DNA of 64,000 bases from Desulfobacterales bacterium (GCA_024226555.1 JAAELO010000756.1:1-64000), one strand, 5' to 3'; counted from the first letter of the stretch, positions 17,501 through 27,300 are shown. Made by a program: numbers and translations. The notes: generated by a model not told the origin, from the sequence alone.

Positions 17501-20476
17501 TTTGTCTCTTTTCCATCTCAAAGGTTTTTTCCAGAAATGAGCATGATTATAAAGCATATATTTTGACGAAGTTTCATAAAACTTATTTTCAAATTTGTCG
17601 GTAATTGCAATTGCAAGTTTTGCAAGCTTATACCCTGTATCATTAGTTTTACTATCCATGGCAAGGATTGAACCAAGAGTGGAAAAACCAATCGCAGCCA
17701 CCGGACACAAACCTTTTTCTATGGACAGATTTACAATTTCATACGTCATGTAAGGCAAAATATCAGGATAAGTATTCCAGTATGGGACAAGAACACTTAC
17801 CAAAATCCCAATAGCTTCAGTATGAAGCGAATCGCTTATATCGGGGAGATCTATCAGGGATTCAATTTCTCTGTCACCAATGTTTTTTAAAAACCTGTCG
17901 ATCTGTTTATTCTTTGTTTCTTCATCAATCTTTTTGGGATGGGGAAAACTTATTCCCAGATCATTAATAATTTCTATTGCAAGATCCACTGCTTCTCTGA
18001 ATTTTCCGGTGTTTTCATGATAGATGAAAATCAACTGATAAATTCTGGATTTATCCAAAATTGTTTTCGCATTCTCTAAAACTATATTAAACAACTCCCC
18101 GGCCTTTTCGAAATTGGTAGACATATGTTCTACTTCTGCCCAACCTGAATATATATCAAGGGTAAATTCATAATTTTCCTTCCAGCTGTTTTCATGTAGT
18201 AAGCTACTTGCAATTTTGTAGTAATATCCTGCATTCCTGTATGCTGCTGAACTTTTGGCTTTTTGTGCAACCCTGACATTCAGTTTCAATAACTCATAAA
18301 TCTCATCGTCATCATTTATCAGAGAAATTCCTTTGTTGAAATGTTCTGCAATACTAAATAAATTTTCATCTATTTCCTGATTGCTATAATTTTGAATTAA
18401 TAAGCGTCCGGTTAAAAGGTGTTTTTGAGGTTTCATATCTTCTGGAATCAGAAAGTAAGCAGCTTCCAACACTTTGTCATGTATGAATTTATAAGTGCCC
18501 TGAAATTTGAATATCATTCCTGAGTCAAGAACAGGGTGTAGAAGTTTTTCCACTTCATATTCAGTTTTTTTTGAAATATAAGAAAGGTTTCTGTTTTTAA
18601 ATGAAATGCCTATGCAAGAGGCAGACATTATTATCTCACGACTTTCGGCCGGAAGTTTTTTAATATTTTCTGCCATTAGAATCGTTACATTATCTGTGGG
18701 TTTTTTTGCTATAATTTCATTAAGATTCCAATCCCATACCCCTTTTCCCTCGTATCTGATCAGGTTTTCTCTATATAAATTCTGGAGAAATGATTTTATA
18801 AAGAATGGATTACCATTGGTTTTTTGTGAGATTAAAGTTGAAATTTCTTTCGCCTTGTTAAGGGAACAATCTAGGGTATCTGCAACCCAGCAGTTTATGC
18901 TATCCAAATTGAGCGGTTGAAGATTAATATATTGAACATCAACACCTGTCTTTTTGATGTCTTCAACAGTTGTAATAACCGGATGGCTCTCATCTACTTC
19001 ATTGCTGCGATATGCTCCAATAAACAGAAATGATTTTGTAAGGTGTTCAGAAGTTATCAGTTTAATAAGATTTAAACTGGCTAAGTCTATCCATTGCAGA
19101 TCATCAAGGAAAATAATAAGCGGATGTGCCATTTGATCGAAAACAGATACAAAGTTCTGAAAAACAATGTTAAAACGATTTTGGGTATCACTGCTTCCAA
19201 TCATAGGAGCAGGGGGTTGTTTACCTATTATCAATTCAAGATCGGGTATTATATCAATAATCAGTTGTCCATTTACGCCTAAAGCTTTCAGCAACTTTTC
19301 TTTCCATACCATGATCTCCGTATCATTTTTACCAAGAATCTGCTTTATTAAATCCTTAAATCCACTGGCTATAGCGCTATAAGCGATATTCTTTTTCAGA
19401 TGTTCATATTTTCCTGTGGCAAAATAAGCGTCATTTATTGTTATCTCTTTTTGAAGTTCATTAACAATTGCAGATTTGCCTATACCGGAATAACCCGTAA
19501 CCATAAGGATAACAGTATCACCTTTACATACTTTGTTGAATTGTTCATGGGATTGTTGTATCTCATTTTCCCGGCCATAGAGTTTCTGGGGTATTTTGAA
19601 TTCACCTGAAAAATCCTTTTGGGCAATTTCAAAATTTTTAAGTTTTTTTGCCTTTAAATCTGAAAGATTGTTATAGAAATACTCTAAATCATACTTCAAA
19701 CCTTCTGCAGACTGATAGCGTTTAGAAACATTTTTATCTAAAAGCTTAATAATAATATCGGATATTATATGGGGAACCGAATCATTAACTATATGCGGAG
19801 CATCGGCCTTTTTGGCAATATGCCAGTGAATCATTTCAAGTATGTCTTTAACTTCAAAAGGAAGTCTTCCGGTGAGCATTTCATAAAAAGTAATACCAAG
19901 GGAATAAAAATCAGTTCGGTAATCTGCATTACGGTTAATTCTACCGGTTTGTTCCGGAGAAATATACTCAATAGAATCTTTAAAATTATTGTAGTCGCCT
20001 TTTATATGGTAATTATTATAAGTTGCCTTGGCGAAATCATAAATTTTTATTTGTCTTGTTTTTTTGTTTATTAAAATATTAGAGGGTTTAATCAATTGAT
20101 GGATAATATTTTTACTGTGAATTTCAGCTAAACCTTCTGCAATCTGTATTGCAATTATCAGGAATGTTTCAAGACCAAGCCCGTTTTCGGGTATATAATT
20201 ACTTAGTTTTATTCCTTCAAAATATTCGCTTATTAATAAAGGTTTAGTATCTGTTTCTATAAACTCGACATATCGTACTATGTTTTTGTGATCAAAAACC
20301 TTTCCTGTTTCATATTCATTTGATAATCGCAAAACAGGTATTTGTGTTTTATATTTATCAAGTGGGGTTTTAATAATTAATTTTAAATTGTCAGAATTAC
20401 GAACAGCAGAGTATATATTATAGTTTTTTCCACTATGTAGCTTTCTTTCTATCTCATATCCTCTAATTATGTCCAT
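14537..20476 (-). CDS. Giant hybrid sensor: kinase-like domain, AAA ATPase, TPR, GAF, PAS and histidine kinase
   Basis: A 1979-residue signalling protein. In order it has a Ser/Thr kinase-like domain (1-270), an AAA/NB-ARC-type ATPase with Walker A GYSGIGKSAIV and Walker B LIIFLDDLQW (about 300-560), a long helical TPR-like region (600-1230), GAF (about 1270-1430), two PAS domains (1440-1700), HisKA (HEINNPL, with the phosphorylatable His) and HATPase_c with N, G1 and G2 boxes (NILRNGADAI, DSGTGM, TGLGLSVSYF). The N-terminal kinase keeps the Lys (LIIKTP) but has HQLIKPSN in place of HRD and DFA in place of DFG, so it is probably a pseudokinase. No transmembrane segment is evident, so it is cytoplasmic. 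No response regulator is adjacent. Confidence 0.9.
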   Translation of the reverse strand: MDIIRGYEIERKLHSGKNYNIYSAVRNSDNLKLIIKTPLDKYKTQIPVLRLSNEYETGKVFDHKNIVRYVEFIETDTKPLLISEYFEGIKLSNYIPENGLGLETFLIIAIQIAEGLAEIHSKNIIHQLIKPSNILINKKTRQIKIYDFAKATYNNYHIKGDYNNFKDSIEYISPEQTGRINRNADYRTDFYSLGITFYEMLTGRLPFEVKDILEMIHWHIAKKADAPHIVNDSVPHIISDIIIKLLDKNVSKRYQSAEGLKYDLEYFYNNLSDLKAKKLKNFEIAQKDFSGEFKIPQKLYGRENEIQQSHEQFNKVCKGDTVILMVTGYSGIGKSAIVNELQKEITINDAYFATGKYEHLKKNIAYSAIASGFKDLIKQILGKNDTEIMVWKEKLLKALGVNGQLIIDIIPDLELIIGKQPPAPMIGSSDTQNRFNIVFQNFVSVFDQMAHPLIIFLDDLQWIDLASLNLIKLITSEHLTKSFLFIGAYRSNEVDESHPVITTVEDIKKTGVDVQYINLQPLNLDSINCWVADTLDCSLNKAKEISTLISQKTNGNPFFIKSFLQNLYRENLIRYEGKGVWDWNLNEIIAKKPTDNVTILMAENIKKLPAESREIIMSASCIGISFKNRNLSYISKKTEYEVEKLLHPVLDSGMIFKFQGTYKFIHDKVLEAAYFLIPEDMKPQKHLLTGRLLIQNYSNQEIDENLFSIAEHFNKGISLINDDDEIYELLKLNVRVAQKAKSSAAYRNAGYYYKIASSLLHENSWKENYEFTLDIYSGWAEVEHMSTNFEKAGELFNIVLENAKTILDKSRIYQLIFIYHENTGKFREAVDLAIEIINDLGISFPHPKKIDEETKNKQIDRFLKNIGDREIESLIDLPDISDSLHTEAIGILVSVLVPYWNTYPDILPYMTYEIVNLSIEKGLCPVAAIGFSTLGSILAMDSKTNDTGYKLAKLAIAITDKFENKFYETSSKYMLYNHAHFWKKPLRWKRDKLIEAYHIGIDAGNTQWASYCVNHYCMRFLLAGDNLESAKKQYDTFTDSIHILRQETSLTYFNPPKQAVYNLLGLAKDKYLIKGDAFNEELDFQKFHTTKQFPAIGLFNICKLLIFIVFGEYEKSLKIVSETNFEDYVRANAGQFQPYLGLCFYGITLMQNYEKVSMDKQEKYLDKTIGLSREFKNYADLNHLNFAPMYYILTAEVKRIKNEYSEAIDFYDKAVQSAEENSYLHLQGIINELIASFWKKRGKGRISEAYIYDAYLCYKKWGCTPKSEILENEYPHLFLHEMQNKTVPDESFTILDIDSVQKATQTISSEIVTDELLSKLMEIIIENTGAQKGYIVLKQKTTLSIVSGFNVESKKKEIFIDENLENTNLLSEKIIRYVVRTGENIILQNACFEGQFIKDSYIKNNSSKSVLAMPILNKKKVQGALFLENNLNTNVFSDERIKHLNIILSQAAISLENAKLFNEIVQAEKELRKKDFIIRSASSTISTATLEGIVTYVNPTFLKLWKYDSPEDVIGLHFSDLWMVNDRVDEIMGSLLGKGRKWSGEIKAKRKDGTLFDVLVSAATVLDDNGNPIALMSTSIDITKSKQAEEELHRLRNYMSNIIDSMPSVLVGVDSEGKVTQWNAEAQRSTGISPIDAEGQPLEIVIPRLYDEMEQVRNAMQSHEVYFDPRRCRNDKDGKRYEDVTVYPLISNSEVGAVIRIDDTTEHVQMEEMMIQSEKMLSVGGLAAGMAHEINNPLAGIMQIADVINKRLTNLEMPANQRVAKEIGISMKNIHSFMEARGIISMLEIINESGIRATQIVSNMLSFARKSNSFQSHNLVDLLDQTVDMAGSDYDLKKKFDFRQIKIVREYEDNLPEIPCEAGKIQQVLFNILRNGADAIQEAIEKDDSKKPYFILRLAHEVSANKIRMEIEDSGTGMTDATLKRVFEPFFTTKPTGVGTGLGLSVSYFIITENHRGEMSVKSTPGKGTTFIIKLPLDT

Positions 20477-20530
20477 AATCTAAAACCCCTTCAAACAAAA
20501 ATTACAATTCTGTCCCAGTAATATGCATAT

Positions 20531-20685
20531 TAGAATCTCTTTTTTTTGATCGAACGACTTTGTTATTACGAAAAAAAAACTGAAAACTTTATAAAATAAA
20601 AGAATTTTTATAAACGAATCAGAGAGTCATCTCGTTATTTTTATTACTTGTATATCAACCAAAACCTTAATTAATAGAGGTTCCC
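20531..20685. repeat. MITE copy I
   Basis: The left end is degenerate (AGAATCTCTTTTTTTTGATC). The right end is TTAATTAATAGAGGTTCCC. The interior shares TTGTTATTACGAAAAAAAA with copy A. It lies upstream of the giant kinase gene. Confidence 0.65.
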
Positions 20686-20995
20686 ATTCGTAAATCATCT
20701 ATAGACTTATCTATCAAAAAAAACATGGATATTTTCAGATTAATATTTCATAGTGTACAGGTATAAAAACTAAGAACATGTTTTTTAATAATCGACGAAT
20801 TTGAAATACTTTGATAAAAGTGAGTTTTATTATCATGAAATAAAAGAGATTTTATTCATATCATTTACAATTCGCCCATTCCTCATTATGAGATCTACAA
20901 AAGAAGATAAACCTGTATTCTGAATAATCTAAAAAAACTTGTTTTTAATCCTAACATTTTTTACATGTTTCATCAAAAAACTTTATAATAACCTA
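20686..20995. other. AT-rich intergenic stretch
   Basis: No gene, hairpin or repeat stands out. It probably holds the promoter of the giant kinase gene or only spacer. Confidence 0.4.
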
Positions 20996-21131
20996 GGGAA
21001 TCTCCTAATAACAGATTTATTTGCGAAACACAGTAAAATCAACCTGTTGTATTTTGTAATGCAGAGATTTTATTAAACAAAAGCTTTTATAATCTGTTTT
21101 TCATGAAAAATTTTAATTATTAGAGATTCCC
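20996..21131. repeat. MITE copy J
   Basis: GGGAATCTCCTAATAACAG at the left and TTTTAATTATTAGAGATTCCC at the right. It is flanked by TA on the left (CCTA) and CT on the right. Confidence 0.75.
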
Positions 21132-21251
21132 TCTAAAGCATAAGAGTTTTGTTGAAATGCAAAGTATAACGTTTATAAACCTCGGAGAGCAAGGCTACTA
21201 TTGATGCATATTTTGAATTTTGATATATAGGAATTCAGGAGGAGTATTTTT

Positions 21252-21827
21252 ATGGAATGGTTTTACGTTGTTAATGATGAAAGAAAGGGACCGGTAAGCG
21301 AAAGTGAATTCGATGCCCTTGTGAAAGATAATGAAATTACAAATGAAACCCTTGTCTGGAATAGTGATATGAAAGACTGGGAAATCTATGGGATAATTAA
21401 CAAGAATATTCCACCAAAAATTCCTGTTCAAGTAAATCTTGGCGAAAAATCTAAAAAAGATATTCAGGAGGAAAAAACCTTTGGAATATTGTGTCATCTC
21501 TCGACATTTGCTGGATTTATGATTCCCTTTGGTAGTATTTTAGGACCTCTGATAGTTTGGTTAGTCAAAAAAAATGAATATGAATTGGTGGATTCATGTG
21601 GCAAAGAATCTTTAAATTTTCAGATCTCCCTTACTATTTATACTTTAATTCTTCTGTTCTTCTTTTTTATTGTATTTTTGTCACAGACAGAAATTATAGT
21701 TGTTTTTTTAGTACCAGTAATGATTATAGTTTTCCTGGTTGATATAATTTGTGTTATTAAAGCCTCTGTACTTGCTAATAATGGGGAAGTTTACAGATAT
21801 CCCCTTACTATACGATTTTTCAAATAG
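21252..21827 (+). CDS. GYF_2 / DUF4870 domain membrane protein
   Basis: A 191-residue protein. The N-terminal ~55 residues are a GYF_2-type domain (MEWFYVVNDERKGPVSESEF ... LVWNSDMKDWE), a fold that binds proline-rich or other peptides. The C-terminal half is DUF4870-like: KTFGILCHLSTFAGF, PFGSILGPLIVWLVKKNE, then ESLNFQISLTIY and two or three membrane helices. Such fusions are common, and the role is unknown; the protein probably sits in the inner membrane with GYF in the cytoplasm. A strong GGAGGAG lies nine bases before the ATG. The gene stands alone. Confidence 0.85.
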   Translation: MEWFYVVNDERKGPVSESEFDALVKDNEITNETLVWNSDMKDWEIYGIINKNIPPKIPVQVNLGEKSKKDIQEEKTFGILCHLSTFAGFMIPFGSILGPLIVWLVKKNEYELVDSCGKESLNFQISLTIYTLILLFFFFIVFLSQTEIIVVFLVPVMIIVFLVDIICVIKASVLANNGEVYRYPLTIRFFK

Positions 21828-21857
21828 TGACTGGTATAAAAACAAGTGGTAAATTAT

Positions 21858-21899
21858 GGGAACCTCTAATAACTGTATAAATAAGAGTTATTAGAGGTT
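21858..21899. repeat. Minimal MITE hairpin, probable shared terminator
   Basis: GGGAACCTCTAATAACTG and GAGTTATTAGAGG form an almost continuous stem of about 13 bp with a 14-nt loop. It lies between two convergent genes, so it can terminate both. It looks like a family member reduced to its ends. Confidence 0.65.
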
Positions 21900-21905
21900 A
21901 ATATA

Positions 21906-23636
21906 TTATCCAGTTTCCTCATCCCTAAGAACTCTTCGAAGTATTTTTCCCACGTTGGACATGGGGATCTCATCGCGAAACTCTATACTACGGGGTCTTT
22001 TGTAAGCAGTCATATTTTCTTTACAAAAATTAAGAATCTCTTCTTCTGTAGCGGTTTGACCATCTACAATTTTCACAAATGCTTTTACAGTTTCGCCACT
22101 TTTACCGTTCTTGACTCCAATTACTGCAGCAAGTTCAACCTTTGGATGTGTAAAGAGAACATCTTCCACATCCCTTGGATAAACATTAAATCCACCAACA
22201 AGAATCATATCTTTTTTTCGGTCTGTAATTGTAATATATCCATCTTCGTCGATATTACCAATATCACCTGTTAGAAAATAACGGTTTCCATCCAGTTTTA
22301 CAAAGGACTGTTCATTGGCATCCGGACGGTTCCAGTATCCTTTCATAACCTGTGGACCAAATGCTGCAATTTCACCATCTTCTCCCTTTGGCATCTCCTC
22401 ATATGGATTCTCTGCATTTAGAATTTTGACATGGGTATCCGGCAGTGGAAAACCAATTGAACCAACTTTTCTGGATTCAGGAAAGGTAGGATTAGCTGTA
22501 AGAGCGGGCGCTGTTTCAGTTAAGCCATATGCCTCAAATATAATCGCGCCTGTTTTCTCTTCAAAATCCTTGCATACCTCTGGTGGAAGCGGTGCACCTC
22601 CGGAAATACAACCCTGAAACGAGGACACATCATATTTGCTTAGATCAGGATGATTGGAAAATGCCACAAACAAAGTAGGAACAGCAGACATAAATGTGGG
22701 TTTGTATTTATCAACAGTTTTAAGCACATCAGTGAAAGGTGGATTACCAGCTCTTGGGTCAGGTATGCAAATCAGCTGTGCTCCCAGTTTACATGCTGTC
22801 AGCATGGCTCCTGTAAGACCAAAGCTGTGAAACCAGGGAAGAACTCCTAATACACAATGGTAATCACCTTCTTTTAGCTTTTCCGGAGCACCTTCCTCTG
22901 ACTGTACGAGGCGACACCATTCCATTGTTGCCATAAGGTTATGAGTGAAATTGGTATGAACAAGTTCAGCTCCTTTGGGGAGGCCTGTTGTTCCTCCGGT
23001 ATAAAGCATGACTGCAGTATCATTTTCAGGATCTATTGATATTTCAGGAGCAATTGGTTTTGAGCTTGCTACAATATCATCAAACATCAGGTGTTCATTC
23101 TCAATATTACCAGCTTTTGGTATTTTACCAAGAAGCCCCCCGATTAATCCCTTCAATTTTGGAAGGTATGATTTTATATTACAGACAACAACCGTTTCAA
23201 CCCCTGTACCATTCACAGCATCCGCGGTGTTTTTGTAGAATTCAGGATGATCCATACAGAATACCATCTTAGCTTCTGAATCATTGAGCTGGTGATTTAG
23301 TTCCGATGCTGTATATACAGGATTACAGTTTACAGCAACTGCACCTGTTTTTAGAATACCAAAAAATATTTCCGGGAAATGGGGCAGGTTAGGAAGGAAA
23401 ATTGCAACCTTATCCCCTTTTTTTATACCTTTATTGGTTAGAAAATTTGCAATTCGATCAGCTGTATCTTTGACTTTTGCATAGGTTTTAGTTGCCCCGG
23501 AAAAAATAGTAAACACATTTTCAGGATACTTTTTAGCTGTGTCATCCAGAATTTGATACAAAGGAAATTTGAAATTATCTAAATGGTGGGATACACCTTC
23601 TGGCCAATAGGGGGTTTGCCATTCTTCAAGGGTCAT
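21906..23636 (-). CDS. fadD: Long-chain fatty-acid-CoA ligase (AMP-binding)
   Basis: A 576-residue acyl-adenylate-forming enzyme. The P-loop-like motif is MLYTGGTTGLPKGAELVHTN (near 215), followed by EAYGLTETAP (near 370), the TGD hinge region (YFLTGDIGNIDEDGY) and DRKKDMILVGGFNVYPRDVE. The C-terminal catalytic Lys is in GKILRRVLRDE. It activates a fatty acid to acyl-CoA with ATP. The overall pattern is that of FadD-type enzymes, but medium-chain or aromatic acids cannot be excluded. AGGAGAA precedes the ATG. It is a single gene, convergent with the GYF_2 gene. Confidence 0.88.
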   Translation of the reverse strand: MTLEEWQTPYWPEGVSHHLDNFKFPLYQILDDTAKKYPENVFTIFSGATKTYAKVKDTADRIANFLTNKGIKKGDKVAIFLPNLPHFPEIFFGILKTGAVAVNCNPVYTASELNHQLNDSEAKMVFCMDHPEFYKNTADAVNGTGVETVVVCNIKSYLPKLKGLIGGLLGKIPKAGNIENEHLMFDDIVASSKPIAPEISIDPENDTAVMLYTGGTTGLPKGAELVHTNFTHNLMATMEWCRLVQSEEGAPEKLKEGDYHCVLGVLPWFHSFGLTGAMLTACKLGAQLICIPDPRAGNPPFTDVLKTVDKYKPTFMSAVPTLFVAFSNHPDLSKYDVSSFQGCISGGAPLPPEVCKDFEEKTGAIIFEAYGLTETAPALTANPTFPESRKVGSIGFPLPDTHVKILNAENPYEEMPKGEDGEIAAFGPQVMKGYWNRPDANEQSFVKLDGNRYFLTGDIGNIDEDGYITITDRKKDMILVGGFNVYPRDVEDVLFTHPKVELAAVIGVKNGKSGETVKAFVKIVDGQTATEEEILNFCKENMTAYKRPRSIEFRDEIPMSNVGKILRRVLRDEETG

Positions 23637-23970
23637 CTTATTCTCCTTTTGCTTTTGGAACCTAAAAAAAACAGGTTCCTTATAAATATTTAAACCACTT
23701 CCTTATTGAGCGTGTGCCTCAAAAAAAGAAGATTTTTCCGAATGTTTCTTTTTTTACCTTCGATCTTCAAATCTTTGTAAATGAAATATTCTTCTGTTTA
23801 ACAAACCATGAGTCCTGTTAAGTTTCCACATAAAAAGACCATGTTTTTGTTTGTTAATATTGCTTTTGTAAATATCTATTCAATGGAGTTCTGTTGTTTA
23901 TTAATATGTAAAAAAGCACATGGGAATATATGAGTCAAGAATATTTTGCGTACAAGCAAACGGGAATTAA

Positions 23971-24112
23971 GGGAATCTCTAATGGGAATCTCTAATAATT
24001 AGAATTTTTGATGAAATACAAGGCTAAGAAAAAAACAATGGGTTGATTTTACTACAGTTGTTTTTTTTGAAAAAGCAGTATTTCGCAAAAAGATCAGTTA
24101 TTAGAGGTTCCC
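23971..24112. repeat. MITE copy L with reduplicated left end
   Basis: The left end is present twice: GGGAATCTCTAAT at 23971, then GGGAATCTCTAATAATTAG at 23984. The right end is CAGTTATTAGAGGTTCCC. The interior (GATGAAATACAAGGC, GGGTTGATTTTACTACAG) is well preserved, so the copy is young. The rest of the gap 23637-23970 shows no gene. Confidence 0.8.
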
Positions 24113-24256
24113 TTAAGGCATTTCTTTTGGATAGAATTCATACAAACACCGGTATCCAAACTAAACCGTATTTTTTATAGATTGAAAAAAAACTTTTTTG
24201 AAGCTAAATTGATTTGTTGTTCCTTTATAAAATAAAATTATTATAAGGATTATAAA

Positions 24257-25213
24257 ATGAAAAAATTTTTATCTCTTTTTCTATTATTCATTTTTATTTA
24301 TCAATCAGGTTTAGCAAATACTAACTCTAAAAACACAAAATACTCGGCATGGGTTGATAGTGTAAGAGTGAGAAAAACTCCCGGTTTTAAAAGTAAAACT
24401 ATCACCTTTTTAAAGGTTGGAGAAACAATATATTCAACAGGAATTCAGAGTAAAACCAGACACAAAATCACAATGAGAGGAATTCATTTTAATGAATATT
24501 TTATAAAAATCAAAACGAAAAAAAATCAGGTAGGATGGGTATTCAAAGGTGAGCTTGTTAGCTCTTATCAATTCGAGGTTATAAAAAACAAGATTGAGCT
24601 CTCTCTTCCATTAAACTATGCTTATAGTTATAAACATGCAAGTAAGTGGAAAAAGTTAAAATGGTTTGGATTATTTAAAACTAATAATCAACTTCAACTC
24701 CTGAAAACAAAAGTTAAGATTAAAGTTAATGAGGGTTATAATGATGATCAGGTTATAATTACTTCTTTAAATAAAAGAGTTTCACCTCTCTTTTATATAT
24801 CAGGCATAAAGCACAGAAATGTGATTACGGCAGTAATTTTAAATAAACTTAAAGCTTTTGATGAGAAAAACGGAGTACTTAAATTTTCTTTCCTAAAAAA
24901 AAGATACATACTAATATCCGAATCTAAAAATAATCTTTCTGTTCCTGGAAATAAAGCTGCTGGATACCAATGGATTCTGTTTTATCAAAAAAAAGATGGA
25001 ACAATGCTCTCTCAAATCATTGCCAGATCATTGGGATCTCCCCCTGTTGTGATATGGGCAGGAGATATGAATGGGGATAATAAAATTGATCTCTTTTTAA
25101 AATGTGAAAGAAGTGGTTGGGGCAATTCTGTATTACTACTCTCATCCAAACAGAAATCACATCTTTTAGTTAATAAAATTGGTGAGGTCTGTTTTTGGGG
25201 ATTGCCTGATTAA
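24257..25213 (+). CDS. Secreted SH3b-like domain protein
   Basis: A 318-residue protein with a signal peptide (MKKFLSLFLLFIFIYQSGLA). After it comes an SH3b-like segment (SAWVDSVRVRKTPGFKSKTI, then LKVGETIYST and VGWVFKGELVSS) as found in bacterial SH3 proteins that bind cell-wall peptides. The C-terminal part has a D-x-N-x-D-x-K-x-D pattern (AGDMNGDNKIDLF), an EF-hand or FG-GAP-like calcium loop that is often seen in extracellular repeats. It is probably periplasmic. There is no operon partner: the 340-bp gap to the next gene is AT-rich with no further ORF. Confidence 0.75.
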   Translation: MKKFLSLFLLFIFIYQSGLANTNSKNTKYSAWVDSVRVRKTPGFKSKTITFLKVGETIYSTGIQSKTRHKITMRGIHFNEYFIKIKTKKNQVGWVFKGELVSSYQFEVIKNKIELSLPLNYAYSYKHASKWKKLKWFGLFKTNNQLQLLKTKVKIKVNEGYNDDQVIITSLNKRVSPLFYISGIKHRNVITAVILNKLKAFDEKNGVLKFSFLKKRYILISESKNNLSVPGNKAAGYQWILFYQKKDGTMLSQIIARSLGSPPVVIWAGDMNGDNKIDLFLKCERSGWGNSVLLLSSKQKSHLLVNKIGEVCFWGLPD

Positions 25214-25553
25214 AAAAAGGTACCTTTTGACTGAAAGGAAAGAATTAATGTTTGCAAAAAAAAGGTGATAATAATAATTTTAGAAGATTTCATAACTAAT
25301 TATCCTTTTAAGAGAATATTTCTGATCCCCCTAATTACTGATCAGATAGTTTTTTTTATAGCTTCGGATATACTGTTTTCAGATATCTGAATATGAAAAC
25401 ACCCCCACTCTATAGATTTATTTATATTAAACATGGTTTTGCAATACTATACATTACCGACCGTCCCTCTTCAAAGGCTTTTTATAAACTTGACACAATT
25501 AAAACAGCTTTCTATATTGTGAAAAATTCTTTAAAAATTATGAGGAGGGGTAA

Positions 25554-27293
25554 ATGCAAGCTTTAATGATTATGGTTTTTGCTTTTGTAGGTTATATAGT
25601 TATGTATAATCTATATGGTAAATTTATTGGTCAAAAAATTTTCAAGCTTTCCAATAGTGCAACTCCACCTTCCGTTTCCATGGAAGATGGTATTGACTAT
25701 GTTCCAACTAAAAAAGAGGTGATATTTGGACATCATTTTACCTCAATTTCCGGAACAGGACCTATTGTAGGACCAGCAGTGGCGATTATATGGGGATGGG
25801 TTCCTGCATTAATCTGGGTTTTTGTTGGAAGTATTTTCATGGGAGCAGTTCACGATTTTGGATCTTTGATTATATCCATGAGAAACGAAGGAAAATCGAT
25901 TGCTGATTACACAGGGAAATATGTGAATGATAGGGTCAAATTTTTCTTTTTTCTCATTGTATTTCTTGAGTTATGGATTGTGATTGCAATATTTGGTCTG
26001 GTTATAGCAGTAGTTTTTAGTATGTATCCTGCATCTGTTTTTCCGGTATGGTGTGAAGTTATTATCGCTGTTGTTCTTGGTCATATGATATACAAGCAGG
26101 GAAAAAGCATAATGACATGGTCAATTGTTGCTGTTGTTCTTATGTATGTTACAGTAGCTCTTGGAGTATATATTCCGTTTAAGATGCCTTCTATTATGGG
26201 GATACCAGCAACTGGTATGTGGACTATAATTTTACTTGCATATGCATTTATAGCTTCTACGCTTCCTGTTACTACACTCTTGCAACCACGTGATTTTATA
26301 AATTCACATCAGCTAATGATAGCGATGACTCTTCTAATTCTTGGAGTTCTGTTTTCAGCTTTTGGTGGAAATTTAGAGATGGTTGCTCCAGCAGTGCAGA
26401 TAGCACCAGCTAAAGCCCCATCCATGTGGCCATTTCTGTTTATAACAATAGCGTGCGGAGCAATTTCAGGATTTCACTCACTTGTTTCTTCAGGAACATC
26501 AGCAAAGCAGGTAAGATCTGAATCAGATTCCCTTTTTGTAGGATACGGTTCCATGCTTATGGAAGGAACTCTTGCAACTCTTGTAATTATTGCAGTATCT
26601 GCCGGGATCGGTATGGGTTATGTTACTAAATCCGGTGAAACATTAGTTGGTGCAGCAGCATGGACAACACACTACTCATCCTGGGCAGCAGCAGCAGGTT
26701 TGGGTTCAAAAGTTGCAGCTTTTGTAAATGGCGCGGCTAACATGATCGCTTCAACAGGGATACCAAATTCATTCGCTGTTGTTATAATGGGTGTTTTTGT
26801 TGCATCCTTTGCAGGAACAACTCTTGATACTGCAACAAGAATACAGAGATATATTGTTTCTGAACTTGCTATCAGTGCAAAACTTCCGGTTCTTTCAGGA
26901 AAATATATAGCCACAGCAATAGCTGTTATTTCAGCTCTGATACTTGCTTTCGCAACTGGTGCTGGTGGAAAGGGTGCATTAAAATTATGGCCTCTTTTTG
27001 GCGCGGTAAACCAGACTTTAGCAGGCCTTGCACTTGTAATAATCACAGTTTATCTAAAGAACAAAGGTGGTCTGAAATGGATAATTTCAGGAGTACCTGC
27101 ACTTTTTATGATATTTATGACTATCTGGGCTTTGATTATAAATCAGACAAAATTCTATTCAAGCGATAATATGCTACTTACTATAATCAACGGAATAATT
27201 CTGTTTATAGCTATATGGATTGCTGTAGAAGGCATACTTAAGTTTATCTCCATCAAAGATGATGGTGATTTAGCTGAAGCGCCTGAAAATTAA
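25554..27293 (+). CDS. cstA: CstA-family transporter (carbon starvation protein A)
   Basis: A 579-residue polytopic inner-membrane protein of the CstA family, which imports peptides or pyruvate. The family start is clear: YNLYGKFIGQKIF, then DGIDYVPTKKEVIFGHHFTSISGTGPIVGPA (conserved GHHF and GPI). It is followed by about fourteen hydrophobic helices with PRDFINSHQL and SGFHSLVSSGTSAKQ. Its length is in the shorter class (E. coli CstA has about 700 residues). The ATG follows GAGGAGGGG. The substrate cannot be read from sequence. An intrinsic terminator follows, so it is probably monocistronic. No LytTR/YpdA-type regulator is adjacent. Confidence 0.92.
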   Translation: MQALMIMVFAFVGYIVMYNLYGKFIGQKIFKLSNSATPPSVSMEDGIDYVPTKKEVIFGHHFTSISGTGPIVGPAVAIIWGWVPALIWVFVGSIFMGAVHDFGSLIISMRNEGKSIADYTGKYVNDRVKFFFFLIVFLELWIVIAIFGLVIAVVFSMYPASVFPVWCEVIIAVVLGHMIYKQGKSIMTWSIVAVVLMYVTVALGVYIPFKMPSIMGIPATGMWTIILLAYAFIASTLPVTTLLQPRDFINSHQLMIAMTLLILGVLFSAFGGNLEMVAPAVQIAPAKAPSMWPFLFITIACGAISGFHSLVSSGTSAKQVRSESDSLFVGYGSMLMEGTLATLVIIAVSAGIGMGYVTKSGETLVGAAAWTTHYSSWAAAAGLGSKVAAFVNGAANMIASTGIPNSFAVVIMGVFVASFAGTTLDTATRIQRYIVSELAISAKLPVLSGKYIATAIAVISALILAFATGAGGKGALKLWPLFGAVNQTLAGLALVIITVYLKNKGGLKWIISGVPALFMIFMTIWALIINQTKFYSSDNMLLTIINGIILFIAIWIAVEGILKFISIKDDGDLAEAPEN

Positions 27294-27300
27294 TAATATT

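Noticed and set aside
26672-27046. Minus-strand ORF inside the CstA gene
   Set aside because: It is rich in Ala, Thr and Pro and is a complementary-strand artefact of a membrane-protein gene.
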